Part shown: positions 19,602 through 28,525 of the stretch, in pieces | Layout: every line of letters begins with the position of its first letter | How positions within the stretch are numbered: position 1 is the stretch's first letter | NCBI RefSeq assembly: GCF_022809355.1 | Contig: NZ_JAKZMM010000010.1 | Span: forward strand, 1 to 64,000 | From: Parabacteroides faecalis | GTDB lineage: Bacteria; Bacteroidota; Bacteroidia; Bacteroidales; Tannerellaceae | Reading direction: 5' to 3' | Length of the DNA: 64,000 bases | Made by a program: the position numbers and the translations under genes | The notes under the pieces: model-generated | What the model saw: the letters and a program-made list of their open reading frames with translations, nothing else | Databases searched by the model: none | Told to the model about the DNA's origin: nothing

Positions 19602-21062
19602 TCAATTATTGTCTGCGACATCCCACCATACACGGGTATCCATATCATCTGCACCTTGTACCGCAATAGCAGCATTATAATTATCCAGATTCGTATTATA
19701 ATCGTCTGGATAATAAACTCGACGATACGGAATATGTGTTACAGCAGCTGCACTACCTGGATATAACTTCGGCACATTCAATCGACGCCAATCAGACCAA
19801 GCTTCCACACCGTCCTGCATATAGTTTGCCAACCAACGCTGCATAGCAATCTTCTCGATCTTCTGCGTGACAGAGCCATCGAATTTAATATCCGCCTGCG
19901 CATAATAGGCATCAAATTTGTCTTCTAGGCCATACTGGGCAAAAGAAGCCTTAATACCTTCTTTATATAATTCTTCGGGATCAGCACTGATCCAACCACG
20001 TGTAGCTGCTTCAGCCTCAATCAGCAGGATATGGGAGGGTGAAATAATCACGATCGGTGAATTTTGTTGGTAATAGCGTTCATTAAAACCTGCTTGATCA
20101 GTGTAGTTGACAATTTCAGACTGTGTGATACCAAAAGGAACACCTGCATATTCACCTTTGGAATTCGGCACAGCATATTCTGCCAAACGAGGATCATTAT
20201 ATGCAATCAACTGATCCAAAATCGTCTTTGCCGGAGCAAAATCTCGACGACCTTGTACAACGATATTTTCATACAATGGATTCTGATTCGCATTTTCCAT
20301 CAGATATTTGTATTGGAACATTTCGCTATTATCTTTCATACCACCGTCAGCAAAAGCTTTTGCAAAACGAGCTTTACCAACTTCTGGAGCAACATCAGAT
20401 AATTTGATAGCCATCATCATTCGTAACGAAGCGTTAAATTTCTTCCACTTCGCCACATCTCCGTTGTAAAGAATATCATAAGTTTCGTTCAATGATCCAC
20501 CTTCATTAAATTGGGCGTAAGCTTCAGTCAATTCCCGATCCAAATCCTCATAAATAAACTCTTGAGTATCATATTTAGGATTGAAATTACCTTCATCGCC
20601 CATAACAGCTTCCGTATAAGGAATCATCCCCAACATATCTGTCAAATGCATATAATAGTATGCACGCAAAGTACGGCAAACGGCAATTTGATTTTCGGTA
20701 GATCCCAAATTCACCACATTCGATTCAGACTTGGTTGCCTCATCAGTATTCAATTTGATAATCGCATTCAGGTTACGGATATATTCGTAATAATAAGGAC
20801 CCGTATTGAAGTCTTTCAATTCATAATTTGAATACTGGATATTCTGGCGTTCCGCCAAATACTGTGGGAACAGTTGCGTCCATGGATTGTAGTTGCCGAT
20901 ATAGGCAAACTGAGCCACATTCCGGCAGACATACGTGAACATGAAGCGGGTTTCTGGCTTCGACGGATTGTTTGGATCTATATTATCATCCCCAAAATCC
21001 CCACAACCGGCAAACGACAACAATCCGGCAAGTGCTAATGCATATAATTTTATTTTTTTCAT
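19602..21062 (-). CDS. SusD/RagB-family nutrient-binding lipoprotein
   Basis: This 486-residue protein has a lipoprotein signal with lipobox FAGC (Cys20), followed by acidic residues (GDFGDDN) of the kind that direct Bacteroidetes lipoproteins to the cell surface. The remainder fits the SusD-like helical family: an early NIQYSNYELKDFN region, a mid-protein AVCRTLRAYYYMHLTDMLG helix, and a late LIEAEAATRGW segment. SusD-like proteins cap a SusC channel and capture the ligand. The partner susC gene ends 19 bases upstream. No glycan-degrading enzyme is adjacent, so the ligand is unknown; it could be a glycan, peptide or other oligomer. Confidence 0.93.
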   Translation of the reverse strand: MKKIKLYALALAGLLSFAGCGDFGDDNIDPNNPSKPETRFMFTYVCRNVAQFAYIGNYNPWTQLFPQYLAERQNIQYSNYELKDFNTGPYYYEYIRNLNAIIKLNTDEATKSESNVVNLGSTENQIAVCRTLRAYYYMHLTDMLGMIPYTEAVMGDEGNFNPKYDTQEFIYEDLDRELTEAYAQFNEGGSLNETYDILYNGDVAKWKKFNASLRMMMAIKLSDVAPEVGKARFAKAFADGGMKDNSEMFQYKYLMENANQNPLYENIVVQGRRDFAPAKTILDQLIAYNDPRLAEYAVPNSKGEYAGVPFGITQSEIVNYTDQAGFNERYYQQNSPIVIISPSHILLIEAEAATRGWISADPEELYKEGIKASFAQYGLEDKFDAYYAQADIKFDGSVTQKIEKIAMQRWLANYMQDGVEAWSDWRRLNVPKLYPGSAAAVTHIPYRRVYYPDDYNTNLDNYNAAIAVQGADDMDTRVWWDVADNN

Positions 21063-21081
21063 AAACTAATCATCTTTTAAG

Positions 21082-24000
21082 TTAGAACGTAAGATTCACA
21101 GTAAAACCAAAAGTACGTACAGAAACGGCCTGACCTCCTTCCAAGAAATTATAATCTGCAGCACCCATTTCTGACGGATCGATATTCGGTACAGCCGAAT
21201 AGATCAGCCAAGGATTCTGTGCAACAAAAGATACGCTGGCTTGTTTTACACCACAATTCACTTTTTGCAAGAAAGACTTGGGGACATCATAACCAATAGA
21301 CAATTCACGCATCTTTACATAGCTGGCATCATATACATAGTCTTCCCAAATCAAACTTTTACGACCCTGGTAATAGTAGTTAGCATCAACGTATGCTGTT
21401 TGTGGGGTAAATGAACCATCTGCGTTCTCAACAACACCGTCCACTCGCACACCACCACCTTCGGATACCGGGTTACGTACCGGATTACCTTTATCATTCA
21501 ATCCTGTTGTAGAAGCCAACAAACCGGAACCTTCACCGAACATGTTGGTAACAGAAGCCAAACAACCACCAATCTGGAAGTCGAACGAAGCTCCTAAATG
21601 GAAATTCTTGAAACGAAGTGAAGTTGAAAAACCTCCGGTCAAGTCCGGCTGCACATTACCTACTTCTTCCTGAGCTGTTGTATTGAGTTGAGGAGCATAT
21701 TGTCCGTATGGATGATTTGGATCACCTCGATCGGTCAAAATAATACGTCCTTCCGGATCTTTCTTCCAAGTTGAAGCGCGAATTACTCCAATAGGTTTCC
21801 CAACTTCTGCATATGAATAAACACGAGAAGAGAAACTCAACCAATAGATCTGATAGACATCCTGTCCTTCAACCAGCTCTTCCAATGTATTACGGTTGTG
21901 CGCCAAGTTGGCATTCAATTCCCAAGACCAGTCTTTCGTACGAATGATTTCACCACCCAATGACAATTCGACACCGCGATTACGAATCAAACCTGCATTC
22001 ATCTTACGGCTTCTGTATCCACTTGCCGGGGTTGTGTTCACGTTGATGATCTGGTTCTTTGAATCACGATTATAGAAGTTGAAATCTCCCCAAAAACGGT
22101 CATTGAACATCCGCCATTCCGTACCGATTTCATAAGAAGTAGAAATAGTCGGTTCAATATACGGATCTCTCAGATTTGAGCTGTGCCACATGGTTGACAG
22201 CTGTCCGTATTTGATGACTGTACCATTACTATCTTTCACATTGTAAGTCGGATAAACATTATAAGGAGACATCGTTGAACCGACTTGTGCCATAGAAGCC
22301 CTCAGCTTCCAGAAATCCAACCAATCAGTCTTAATCCAGTTACTAGCAATAGCAGCTACAGAAACACCTCCATATAAAAAACTATTTTTATCAGGATGTA
22401 ACGTAGATGTCCAGTCATTACGCAATGAGAAATCCAAATAGTAAGTATTATCCCAACCTAATGTAGCCGTACCATATACGCTCTGATCATGCTGGCGGGT
22501 CTTCTTATTACTACCGCCTGCCAAACCAGAAGAGGCTGCCATATTGAAAAATTTATCCATAAACAAGCCGTCGCGAGTGAATGCTCCCAACTCGTCTAAA
22601 TCATATACGCGATCTTCAAAAAACAAAGCGGCATCAGCAGATAATCGTTCGTTGAAGAAATGATCGTTCCACGTCAAACGTCCCTGTGTCTGGATATCCA
22701 TCAGCTGATTCTGATCTTGCTTGTATGAAGAAGTCATACCAAACAGGTTTTGCGGAATTTCCTCTTCATACTTATAACTACGCATATTTCCATTCACGCG
22801 GATACCAGCTTTCAAGTTCTTGATAATATCCAATTCGGCATCTCCGCTAAATACATTCCACTGGTAGGTTTGCCTACGGTTGTAGTCATTAAATATGGCG
22901 AACGGGTTTTCATGGAATGTCGGGGTCAGATTGGTCGGACTAGTAATATTCCAAGAACGGTTACTACCGTCTTCCCGTTTATAGTTCTTCAATTCGGCCA
23001 AATCCACATTCGTGTGTCCCCACTGCTGATAAGAATATAAGGCGTTACCGGCTTCCGCGTAACCTTCTGATGCAGCATTATGGTTCTTACGATAAGTATA
23101 TTTATAATCCAATGATACAGTCAAACGATCAATGGGTTTAAAACGTGTTTTGACAGACAAGAAGCGGCGGGCAGCGTCACTGTTCGGGGTAACACCCTGG
23201 CGCGAGACATTGGTAAATGAGATACGGCTCATATAATTATTACCCGAACGGGTCATTGCCACATTCGTCGTATTGCTCAAACCGGTCCGGAACAAATCGC
23301 CTAAGTCCATGCGCGAATCCCAAGCATCTGTTTGTCCGAATTTCGGATGTGTCGGGTCCCAGGCATACCAAGGCGCATATGGTTTACCATCAAAACGAGG
23401 TCCCCAACTGGCATCATTACCATAATCGTAGTACCGTACTCCATCCATCTGGGCCAGATAATCCGGATGTATGCTCGGATCATATTTAAAGGTAGGCATC
23501 TCTCCTTGTGCACCCAGATAACCACCTCCGTATTCTTTTTGGATGTCATTGTGGAATACGGCCTTGTCCCAAGCGATCGTATGGCTTACCGAAATCTCAC
23601 CATGATCTCCGGTCGTTCCGCCCTTTGTTGTGATAATGATCGCACCGTTACCACCACGCGCACCATACAACGCTGTTGCAGCCGGACCCTTCAATACATT
23701 GACAGACTCCACATCATCCATGTTGAACGACATATTATTCGTAATCACTCCATCAACCACATAGATTGGCTCATCACCGCCAGCATTGCTCAAAGAAGAA
23801 GTACCACGCAAAACCACCTTACCGGCATCGAAAGTCGCACCAGACGACCCGAAGAAACGGACACCTGATACCTTACCTACCAAGGCATTGTTTAAATCCG
23901 TTTGGCGAGCCTGCATCAAATCATCCGATTTGATCTGCTGGGTTGCATATCCTAAAGATTTCTGTTTACGAGTCAAACCTTGCGCCGTTACAACCACTTC

Positions 24001-24306
24001 TTCCAAGTTCCGCGTATCCGACTGCATGACCACATACACACTCGATTTCACGGCAACGTCTTGAGGATTCATACCAACATACGAGATACTCAGGATCTTT
24101 CCATTTTCCGGAACTTCCAAGGTAAACTTTCCGTCCATGTCTGTGACGGTTCCAATTGTTGTTCCTTTTACTACGATAGACGCCCCGATAACAGGTTGCC
24201 CATCGTCAGCGGAAGTCACGGTTCCAACCACGGTTCGGTTCTGAGCCACTAGGGAACATATACCAAAGACCGGGCATAATAAGGCTAATGTCAAATTTCT
24301 TTTCAT
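21082..24306 (-). CDS. SusC/RagA-family TonB-dependent outer-membrane transporter
   Basis: With the start at the ATG at 24306 the protein has 1,074 residues and opens with the signal peptide MKRNLTLALLCPVFGICSLV. An earlier in-frame codon at 24366 gives a non-signal extension and is rejected. After the signal come a carboxypeptidase-like regulatory domain (about 25-100, TVTSADDGQPVIGASIVVKG), a TonB box-like LEEVVVTA, a plug domain (about 125-230) and a large beta-barrel ending in the aromatic FGFTVNLTF. The barrel imports the ligand captured by the SusD partner, powered by TonB. It follows the DUF6261 gene after 94 bases with no clear promoter between, so the three may share one transcript. 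Confidence 0.96.
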   Translation of the reverse strand: MKRNLTLALLCPVFGICSLVAQNRTVVGTVTSADDGQPVIGASIVVKGTTIGTVTDMDGKFTLEVPENGKILSISYVGMNPQDVAVKSSVYVVMQSDTRNLEEVVVTAQGLTRKQKSLGYATQQIKSDDLMQARQTDLNNALVGKVSGVRFFGSSGATFDAGKVVLRGTSSLSNAGGDEPIYVVDGVITNNMSFNMDDVESVNVLKGPAATALYGARGGNGAIIITTKGGTTGDHGEISVSHTIAWDKAVFHNDIQKEYGGGYLGAQGEMPTFKYDPSIHPDYLAQMDGVRYYDYGNDASWGPRFDGKPYAPWYAWDPTHPKFGQTDAWDSRMDLGDLFRTGLSNTTNVAMTRSGNNYMSRISFTNVSRQGVTPNSDAARRFLSVKTRFKPIDRLTVSLDYKYTYRKNHNAASEGYAEAGNALYSYQQWGHTNVDLAELKNYKREDGSNRSWNITSPTNLTPTFHENPFAIFNDYNRRQTYQWNVFSGDAELDIIKNLKAGIRVNGNMRSYKYEEEIPQNLFGMTSSYKQDQNQLMDIQTQGRLTWNDHFFNERLSADAALFFEDRVYDLDELGAFTRDGLFMDKFFNMAASSGLAGGSNKKTRQHDQSVYGTATLGWDNTYYLDFSLRNDWTSTLHPDKNSFLYGGVSVAAIASNWIKTDWLDFWKLRASMAQVGSTMSPYNVYPTYNVKDSNGTVIKYGQLSTMWHSSNLRDPYIEPTISTSYEIGTEWRMFNDRFWGDFNFYNRDSKNQIINVNTTPASGYRSRKMNAGLIRNRGVELSLGGEIIRTKDWSWELNANLAHNRNTLEELVEGQDVYQIYWLSFSSRVYSYAEVGKPIGVIRASTWKKDPEGRIILTDRGDPNHPYGQYAPQLNTTAQEEVGNVQPDLTGGFSTSLRFKNFHLGASFDFQIGGCLASVTNMFGEGSGLLASTTGLNDKGNPVRNPVSEGGGVRVDGVVENADGSFTPQTAYVDANYYYQGRKSLIWEDYVYDASYVKMRELSIGYDVPKSFLQKVNCGVKQASVSFVAQNPWLIYSAVPNIDPSEMGAADYNFLEGGQAVSVRTFGFTVNLTF

Positions 24307-24400
24307 AAGCACCTTTTCAATTATATTATTAATATTGAAAGGAAAAAACAGAAGCAGCAACTCCACACCTCCATTCTCCTTATTTGTTTTTTATGATTCA

Positions 24401-25225
24401 TTATTTCTCCACCGGGACAAATTCCAAGTCGCCATTATCACTATCTCCTTCGTCCGGTTTCTTGTTTGCTTCTTTTTGCGCCGTGCTTTGGTTGAACACG
24501 GTCTTGAAGTTACGGGTCACCCCGTTCATATCATCCATCAAATCATTTACCATCTCCAACAAAACCGCCGATTCCGGATCTGTCGCTGCGATGATGCCCG
24601 TGGCACGGATCAAGTCCTGGATTTCTTCCAACTGCGAGTCTGCCAGCGAGCGCATCTCCGGAGTCTTGACCTGCAGGTGTTTTGTCTGGCGATCTTTGAC
24701 GCGAGCCTCTTTCACCTCCTCAAACTTGTTATTTGCTGCTTCCAGCTGTGTCAGGATCTCGTTCAAACGCAATGTAGTCACGGCTTCGGCAGCTCCGTCT
24801 TTCTTCAGATCAACCAGCAAGCCTTTGATCATCTGCGTCTCCACATCCATCGCCTTCCCTTGGATGCCTTTATAAACCCGAAGGATCACATCCAATGTCT
24901 TGGCAGCTGCCAGTTCTTCTGCTACAGCCGACAACAATCCTGAAGCCACCAGAAAGAACAACATCGACAACAGACGGTCGCGCTCCACATCGAGAGCCGT
25001 CGTATCGCCGGTTGAGGTACTTGCTTGGGCTTCCATCGACCGCTCAGTCAGATCATCAACTACCATCGCATACCCCTCGAGTAGTTCACCCGAAACATTC
25101 ATGGTCTCCAATGTCTCTTCACCCACCGCCTGCAACTGCTTTAATTGTGCCGTGTGATAGGCAGCGTGCAGGGAGTTGTTGTAACGAGAAGCATTGCTTC
25201 CCTCAAACTTTTTAAATACAGCCAT
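24401..25225 (-). CDS. DUF6261-type protein
   Basis: This 274-residue, mostly alpha-helical protein has no signal peptide or clear membrane span. It resembles a Bacteroidales family of unknown function that I place as DUF6261 from the opening MAVFKKFEGSNASRYNNSLH and the repeated helical pattern. Residues 60-90 are Ala/Ser/Thr-rich and the C-terminus is acidic (KKPDEGDSDNGDLEF). The start has a good ribosome-binding sequence (AAGGAGATTTTTATG). Upstream is a leader of about 600 bases with a nine-copy repeat. The downstream susC-susD pair lies on the same strand, so a link to outer-membrane uptake is possible but unproven. Confidence 0.62.
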   Translation of the reverse strand: MAVFKKFEGSNASRYNNSLHAAYHTAQLKQLQAVGEETLETMNVSGELLEGYAMVVDDLTERSMEAQASTSTGDTTALDVERDRLLSMLFFLVASGLLSAVAEELAAAKTLDVILRVYKGIQGKAMDVETQMIKGLLVDLKKDGAAEAVTTLRLNEILTQLEAANNKFEEVKEARVKDRQTKHLQVKTPEMRSLADSQLEEIQDLIRATGIIAATDPESAVLLEMVNDLMDDMNGVTRNFKTVFNQSTAQKEANKKPDEGDSDNGDLEFVPVEK

Positions 25226-25238
25226 AAAAATCTCCTTC

Positions 25239-25591
25239 CTTTTCTATTTTTACTCCTTCCGAGTCACTCGAAAGCTTCACTTTTCTATTTTTATCCTTTC
25301 TGAGTCACTCGAAAGCTTCACTTTTCTATTTTTATCCTTTCTGAGTCACTCAAAAGATCCACTTTTCTATTTTTACTCCTTCTGAGTCACTCGAAAGCTT
25401 CACTTTTCTATTTTTACTCCTTCTGAGTCACTCAAAAGATCCACTTTTCTATTTTTACTCCTTCTGAGTCACTCGAAAGATCCACTTTTCTATTTTTACT
25501 CCTTCTGAGTCACTCGAAAGCTTCACTTTTCTATTTTTACTCCTTCTGAGTCACTCAAAAGATCCACTTTTCTATTTTTACTCTTTCCGAG

Positions 25592-25607
<16 letters not shown>
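25239..25607. repeat. Nine contiguous copies of a 41-bp repeat
   Basis: Units begin at 25239, 25280, 25321, 25362, 25403, 25444, 25485, 25526 and 25567, an exact 41-base period. Each starts CTTTTCTATTTTTA and contains GAGTCACTC, an imperfect palindrome. Units differ mainly in their last 11 bases, which read GAAAGCTTCA, AAAAGATCCA or GAAAGATCCA after the core; the ninth ends differently (AGAAGCACAG). On the minus strand each copy contains GGAGTAAAAATAG, resembling the ribosome-binding region of the DUF6261 gene just downstream. Stops occur in all minus-strand frames, so the array is not coding. Confidence 0.95.
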
Positions 25608-25798
<191 letters not shown>

Positions 25799-25847
25799 AA
25801 ATAATACTAATGTAATATTATAAATACTTTCTTTTGTTTAACAATCG

Positions 25848-25879
25848 CAAATATAATTAGCAGAAATTTTAAATCCAAA
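25848..25879 (-). promoter_or_regulatory. Consensus promoter of the DUF6261 leader
   Basis: On the minus strand TTTG (25876-25879) is followed after exactly 20 bases by TATATTTG (25848-25855), a perfect Bacteroidetes -33/-7 pair. Transcription would start near 25841, giving a leader of roughly 615 bases before the DUF6261 gene. Confidence 0.7.
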
Positions 25880-25947
25880 CATTTCAAAAGAAATCCGTAA
25901 AAAAAATCAGATAGCCAAATCTAGGGATAAAATTTATAATAGATCAT

Positions 25948-25977
25948 TTTGAATCTATAAGATAATCACTACCTTTG
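25948..25977 (+). promoter_or_regulatory. Promoter of the first paralogous unknown gene
   Basis: TTTG at 25948-25951 and TACCTTTG at 25970-25977 are separated by 18 bases, a near-consensus -33/-7 pair on the plus strand. It is divergent from the DUF6261 leader promoter and lies 90 bases before the gene at 26067. Confidence 0.55.
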
Positions 25978-26066
25978 ATTCCATTAATAGAAAAGGAATC
26001 AGTGAGTGCGCCAATCATATCCTTATTCCTTATTATATGATCTAACAAAAAAAAAGAAAAAAGCCT

Positions 26067-27032
26067 ATGTTTACACATACCATGACACGCAAAGAGATTT
26101 ATGAGGAAGCTAAACATGATTACTATGAGCTTAAATCGCGTTTTGATATCGAAACGGAAATTTTTTTTCGGCAATACGGAAGCAGCATCAACAAATATCA
26201 GCAAAGAATATTAGGCTCGTTGTCAAAGCAACGTGTATTCCGCAGCAGCCGCCACAATAGTTGGACCATGCAAATGTACGTCCACGGTTACAGTAAAAAC
26301 ACCATCAAAGCCAGTACGACAGCATATACACCACTACAACGGAGTGATGGTTCTGTGGAATATCTATTCATCAGCCTGAAAGATACATTTTTTGTCGAGT
26401 TGATTACAACACATTTCATCCAGCGATACAAAGAACGATATTTGGAACCCAACAAAGTTAATTTACAAGGGATGAATCCGGCACTCTATTACCTCAGATC
26501 CAATATGGAATACCGGCAGACGTATTTTATCCCAAACAACTGGACAGAAGAGGATATGGAAAACAAGGCGATCTATCAGATACCGCAGGGATTGATCGTA
26601 ACAGTCAAAGACAATGGCCTTCGGGTACTGGTCACCTTCCTTGACTTGCAAAACCTGAGCCGCTATAAGGCAGAGATCTATGAAGAAGAAGATTTGATGA
26701 ACCGCTTCATGAAAGCCTATAAGGAAAAGAAGGATTACCAACAGTTCCTGATGATGCTGCAAGTGTTCAACACGCCGAACTGCCGGGAAATCCAGAAACG
26801 GTACATCAAACGCACGGAAATACAACAGAACCGTCCGGGTTTTAAAGAAAATTGTCAAAGGAGATTGGACCTGTGGGATATGTTGGAGAAACAAATCCGG
26901 GAGCGTTGGAAGGAAATGGAAAACCTTTCGGAAAAACAACGTAAAGATTTATGGAAGTGCGCTTACTCCGGTTTACCTGTCCGTACGACCATCGATGATT
27001 TTATGAAGATTCGTGCAAACGAATCTAAATGA
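26067..27032 (+). CDS. Unrecognised protein, paralogue of the next gene
   Basis: I do not recognise this 321-residue protein. It is hydrophilic, basic and predicted cytoplasmic, with no signal peptide or membrane span. It is clearly homologous to the following gene. Shared blocks include the start MFTxxMTRxEI, the arginine/histidine segment RRHN/SRHN-W near residue 62, the strong block HFIQRYKERYLEPN near 115-130, NWTEEDME near 155, IPQGLIV and NLSRYKAEIYEEE. The aromatic and charged H-x2-QRYKERY block suggests a catalytic or nucleic-acid-binding site, but that is inference. It has its own promoter. Confidence 0.85.
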   Translation: MFTHTMTRKEIYEEAKHDYYELKSRFDIETEIFFRQYGSSINKYQQRILGSLSKQRVFRSSRHNSWTMQMYVHGYSKNTIKASTTAYTPLQRSDGSVEYLFISLKDTFFVELITTHFIQRYKERYLEPNKVNLQGMNPALYYLRSNMEYRQTYFIPNNWTEEDMENKAIYQIPQGLIVTVKDNGLRVLVTFLDLQNLSRYKAEIYEEEDLMNRFMKAYKEKKDYQQFLMMLQVFNTPNCREIQKRYIKRTEIQQNRPGFKENCQRRLDLWDMLEKQIRERWKEMENLSEKQRKDLWKCAYSGLPVRTTIDDFMKIRANESK

Positions 27033-27076
27033 AGAAGTTTTTTATTAGCCAAACCAAACAATAAAAACAAGCAACT

Positions 27077-28024
27077 ATGTTTACACCTTCAATGACTCGC
27101 GAAGAAATAGTGGCAGAAGCCAAGCAGGATTTTAACCAGCTTAAGGCATTTATGCAAGTAGAACTGAACGCGTTCGGACGCAGATACAATAGGAAATACA
27201 ATAACAGTTGTATCATGGGTTCTATCGTCCACACACGGACATTCAAAACACGCCGCCATAATACGTGGACGTTCTTCCTTTATATACGCGACTATGCCGC
27301 TACCCGTATGCACGCAGTAGGATGCATCTACATCCAGCTTAACAAATATGATGGGACCAGCGAATACCTCATACTGGATCTTGCGACAGAGTGTCTACCC
27401 AACCTGATTACGACACACTTCCTCCAGCGGTATAAAGAGCGATATTTGGAACCCAATCATGTCAAATTGGGAGGTATCTCGCCGGCCCTCTATTTCTTTT
27501 GCCTGGGTGGAGAACGAAAAATGAGTAATTATACGCCCAAGAACTGGACGGAAGAGGATATGGAACAAAGATTTGTCCTCATCTCCCCACAAGGGCTGAT
27601 TGTTGTCGCCGATGAAGGAGACCTGCGGACTTTCATCACCTTCCTCGACCAAGAGAACCTGAGCCGCTACAAAGCCCAAATCTATGAAGAAGAACAGATG
27701 ATCGCCAAACTATCGGATTGTGAAAAAGCGTCCGGATGGTACGATCAGACACTCAAGTTCATACAAATATTCAACACGCCGAATGCGAGAGAAATCCTGC
27801 GGCGTTTTTTCACACGCGCCAAACAATGGCGACCGGAGAGCAAACAAGAAGACATGGAGCTATTCTTCAAGAGTTTCGACGAGCTGGAGAGGATTGTCCG
27901 CTGGCAGTGGGATTATATCGAGAAATGCTCGTCAGACAAAGAGCGTGAAGAATTACGGAAAACATACAAGCCAGACATCACAAACAAGATTAAAGGGATC
28001 TCATTCCTTAAAAACATGATCTGA
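27077..28024 (+). CDS. Unrecognised protein, paralogue of the preceding gene
   Basis: This 315-residue protein repeats the architecture of its neighbour: start MFTPSMTREEI, RRHNTW, HFLQRYKERYLEPN, NWTEEDME, SPQGLIVV, FLDQENLSRYKAQIYEEE and the FNTPNAREI block near residue 235. Their divergence (by eye well under half identical outside the blocks) suggests an old duplication. The gap from the first gene is 44 bases, so they are likely co-transcribed. Function unknown; no domain recognised. Confidence 0.85.
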   Translation: MFTPSMTREEIVAEAKQDFNQLKAFMQVELNAFGRRYNRKYNNSCIMGSIVHTRTFKTRRHNTWTFFLYIRDYAATRMHAVGCIYIQLNKYDGTSEYLILDLATECLPNLITTHFLQRYKERYLEPNHVKLGGISPALYFFCLGGERKMSNYTPKNWTEEDMEQRFVLISPQGLIVVADEGDLRTFITFLDQENLSRYKAQIYEEEQMIAKLSDCEKASGWYDQTLKFIQIFNTPNAREILRRFFTRAKQWRPESKQEDMELFFKSFDELERIVRWQWDYIEKCSSDKEREELRKTYKPDITNKIKGISFLKNMI

Positions 28025-28041
28025 CGCCTGGGAAAAGATAA

Positions 28042-28090
28042 GCCGGAAGCAAGTTCTCTTCAATCATACCTAATGGGATTTGCTTTCGGC
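28042..28090. terminator. Hairpin between convergent genes
   Basis: GCCGGAAGCAA (28042-28052) pairs with 28080-28090 over 11 bp with one G-U pair. It lies between the second paralogue and the convergent small exported protein gene. Confidence 0.5.
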
Positions 28091-28093
28091 CAA

Positions 28094-28405
28094 TTAACGG
28101 ATAACGACTTTACGGACAGTTTCGCCAATACGGATAATGTAGTAACCTTTTGGTATATTGACAGGATATTCTCCGTCGGAAGAAGTAAGTTTGATTTCTT
28201 TTACCTTAATCCCAACTACGCTATATATTTCCAATACGCTGCCGGTAGGAGCATTTTTGACTTTAATACAACTGTCGTAGGCTGAGATTTCAACAGACTT
28301 TGGCTCCGTCTGATGGATGGCAGGGACAAAAGAAGTAGCGTTCTCCGCATACGCTGATGGGAGAATCATCGCCGCCCATAGGATAATTCCACAAATAGTT
28401 TTCAT
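28094..28405 (-). CDS. Small exported protein resembling a lone T9SS C-terminal domain
   Basis: This 103-residue protein has a signal peptide (MKTICGIILWAAMILPSAYA) and about 18 linker residues. The remaining 65 residues look like a type IX secretion C-terminal sorting domain: APTGSVLEIYSVVGIKVKEI in the middle and GYYIIRIGETVRKVVIR at the end, matching the family pattern of a G-x-Y-hydrophobic strand followed by a terminal Lys/Arg strand. No separate cargo domain is present. A related small Bacteroidetes family (DUF3244-like) is an alternative. T9SS genes porU and porV are in this window. A perfect -7 element lies upstream. Confidence 0.7.
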   Translation of the reverse strand: MKTICGIILWAAMILPSAYAENATSFVPAIHQTEPKSVEISAYDSCIKVKNAPTGSVLEIYSVVGIKVKEIKLTSSDGEYPVNIPKGYYIIRIGETVRKVVIR

Positions 28406-28425
28406 ACTCCTGCCTTAATTTCGTA

Positions 28426-28433
28426 CAAATGTA
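28426..28433 (-). promoter_or_regulatory. -7 element of the small exported protein gene
   Basis: The minus strand reads TACATTTG, a perfect TAnnTTTG, about 20 bases before the start. CTTG lies 21 bases further upstream as a partial -33 element. Confidence 0.45.
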
Positions 28434-28497
28434 CGAAGTTTTAGGTAATTATCACAAGATTATTCTGTCATTTTTCCTACGATCAGCCGAAATCCAG

Positions 28498-28505
28498 TAT
28501 CTTTG
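28498..28505 (+). promoter_or_regulatory. -7 element of the GSCFA-murF/alr unit
   Basis: TATCTTTG on the plus strand is a perfect -7 element 20 bases before the GSCFA gene. The -33 region has only TTTT/TTCC. Confidence 0.45.
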
Positions 28506-28525
28506 AATCATAATTCATTCAATAT

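Noticed and set aside
24335-24943. Plus-strand 202-residue frame rich in Cys, His and Leu
   Set aside because: It is antisense to the DUF6261 gene and to the susC leader, with no homology.
25194-25385. Plus-strand 63-residue Phe/Ser-rich frame
   Set aside because: It arises from reading the 41-base repeats, whose length is not a multiple of three, and starts inside the DUF6261 gene.
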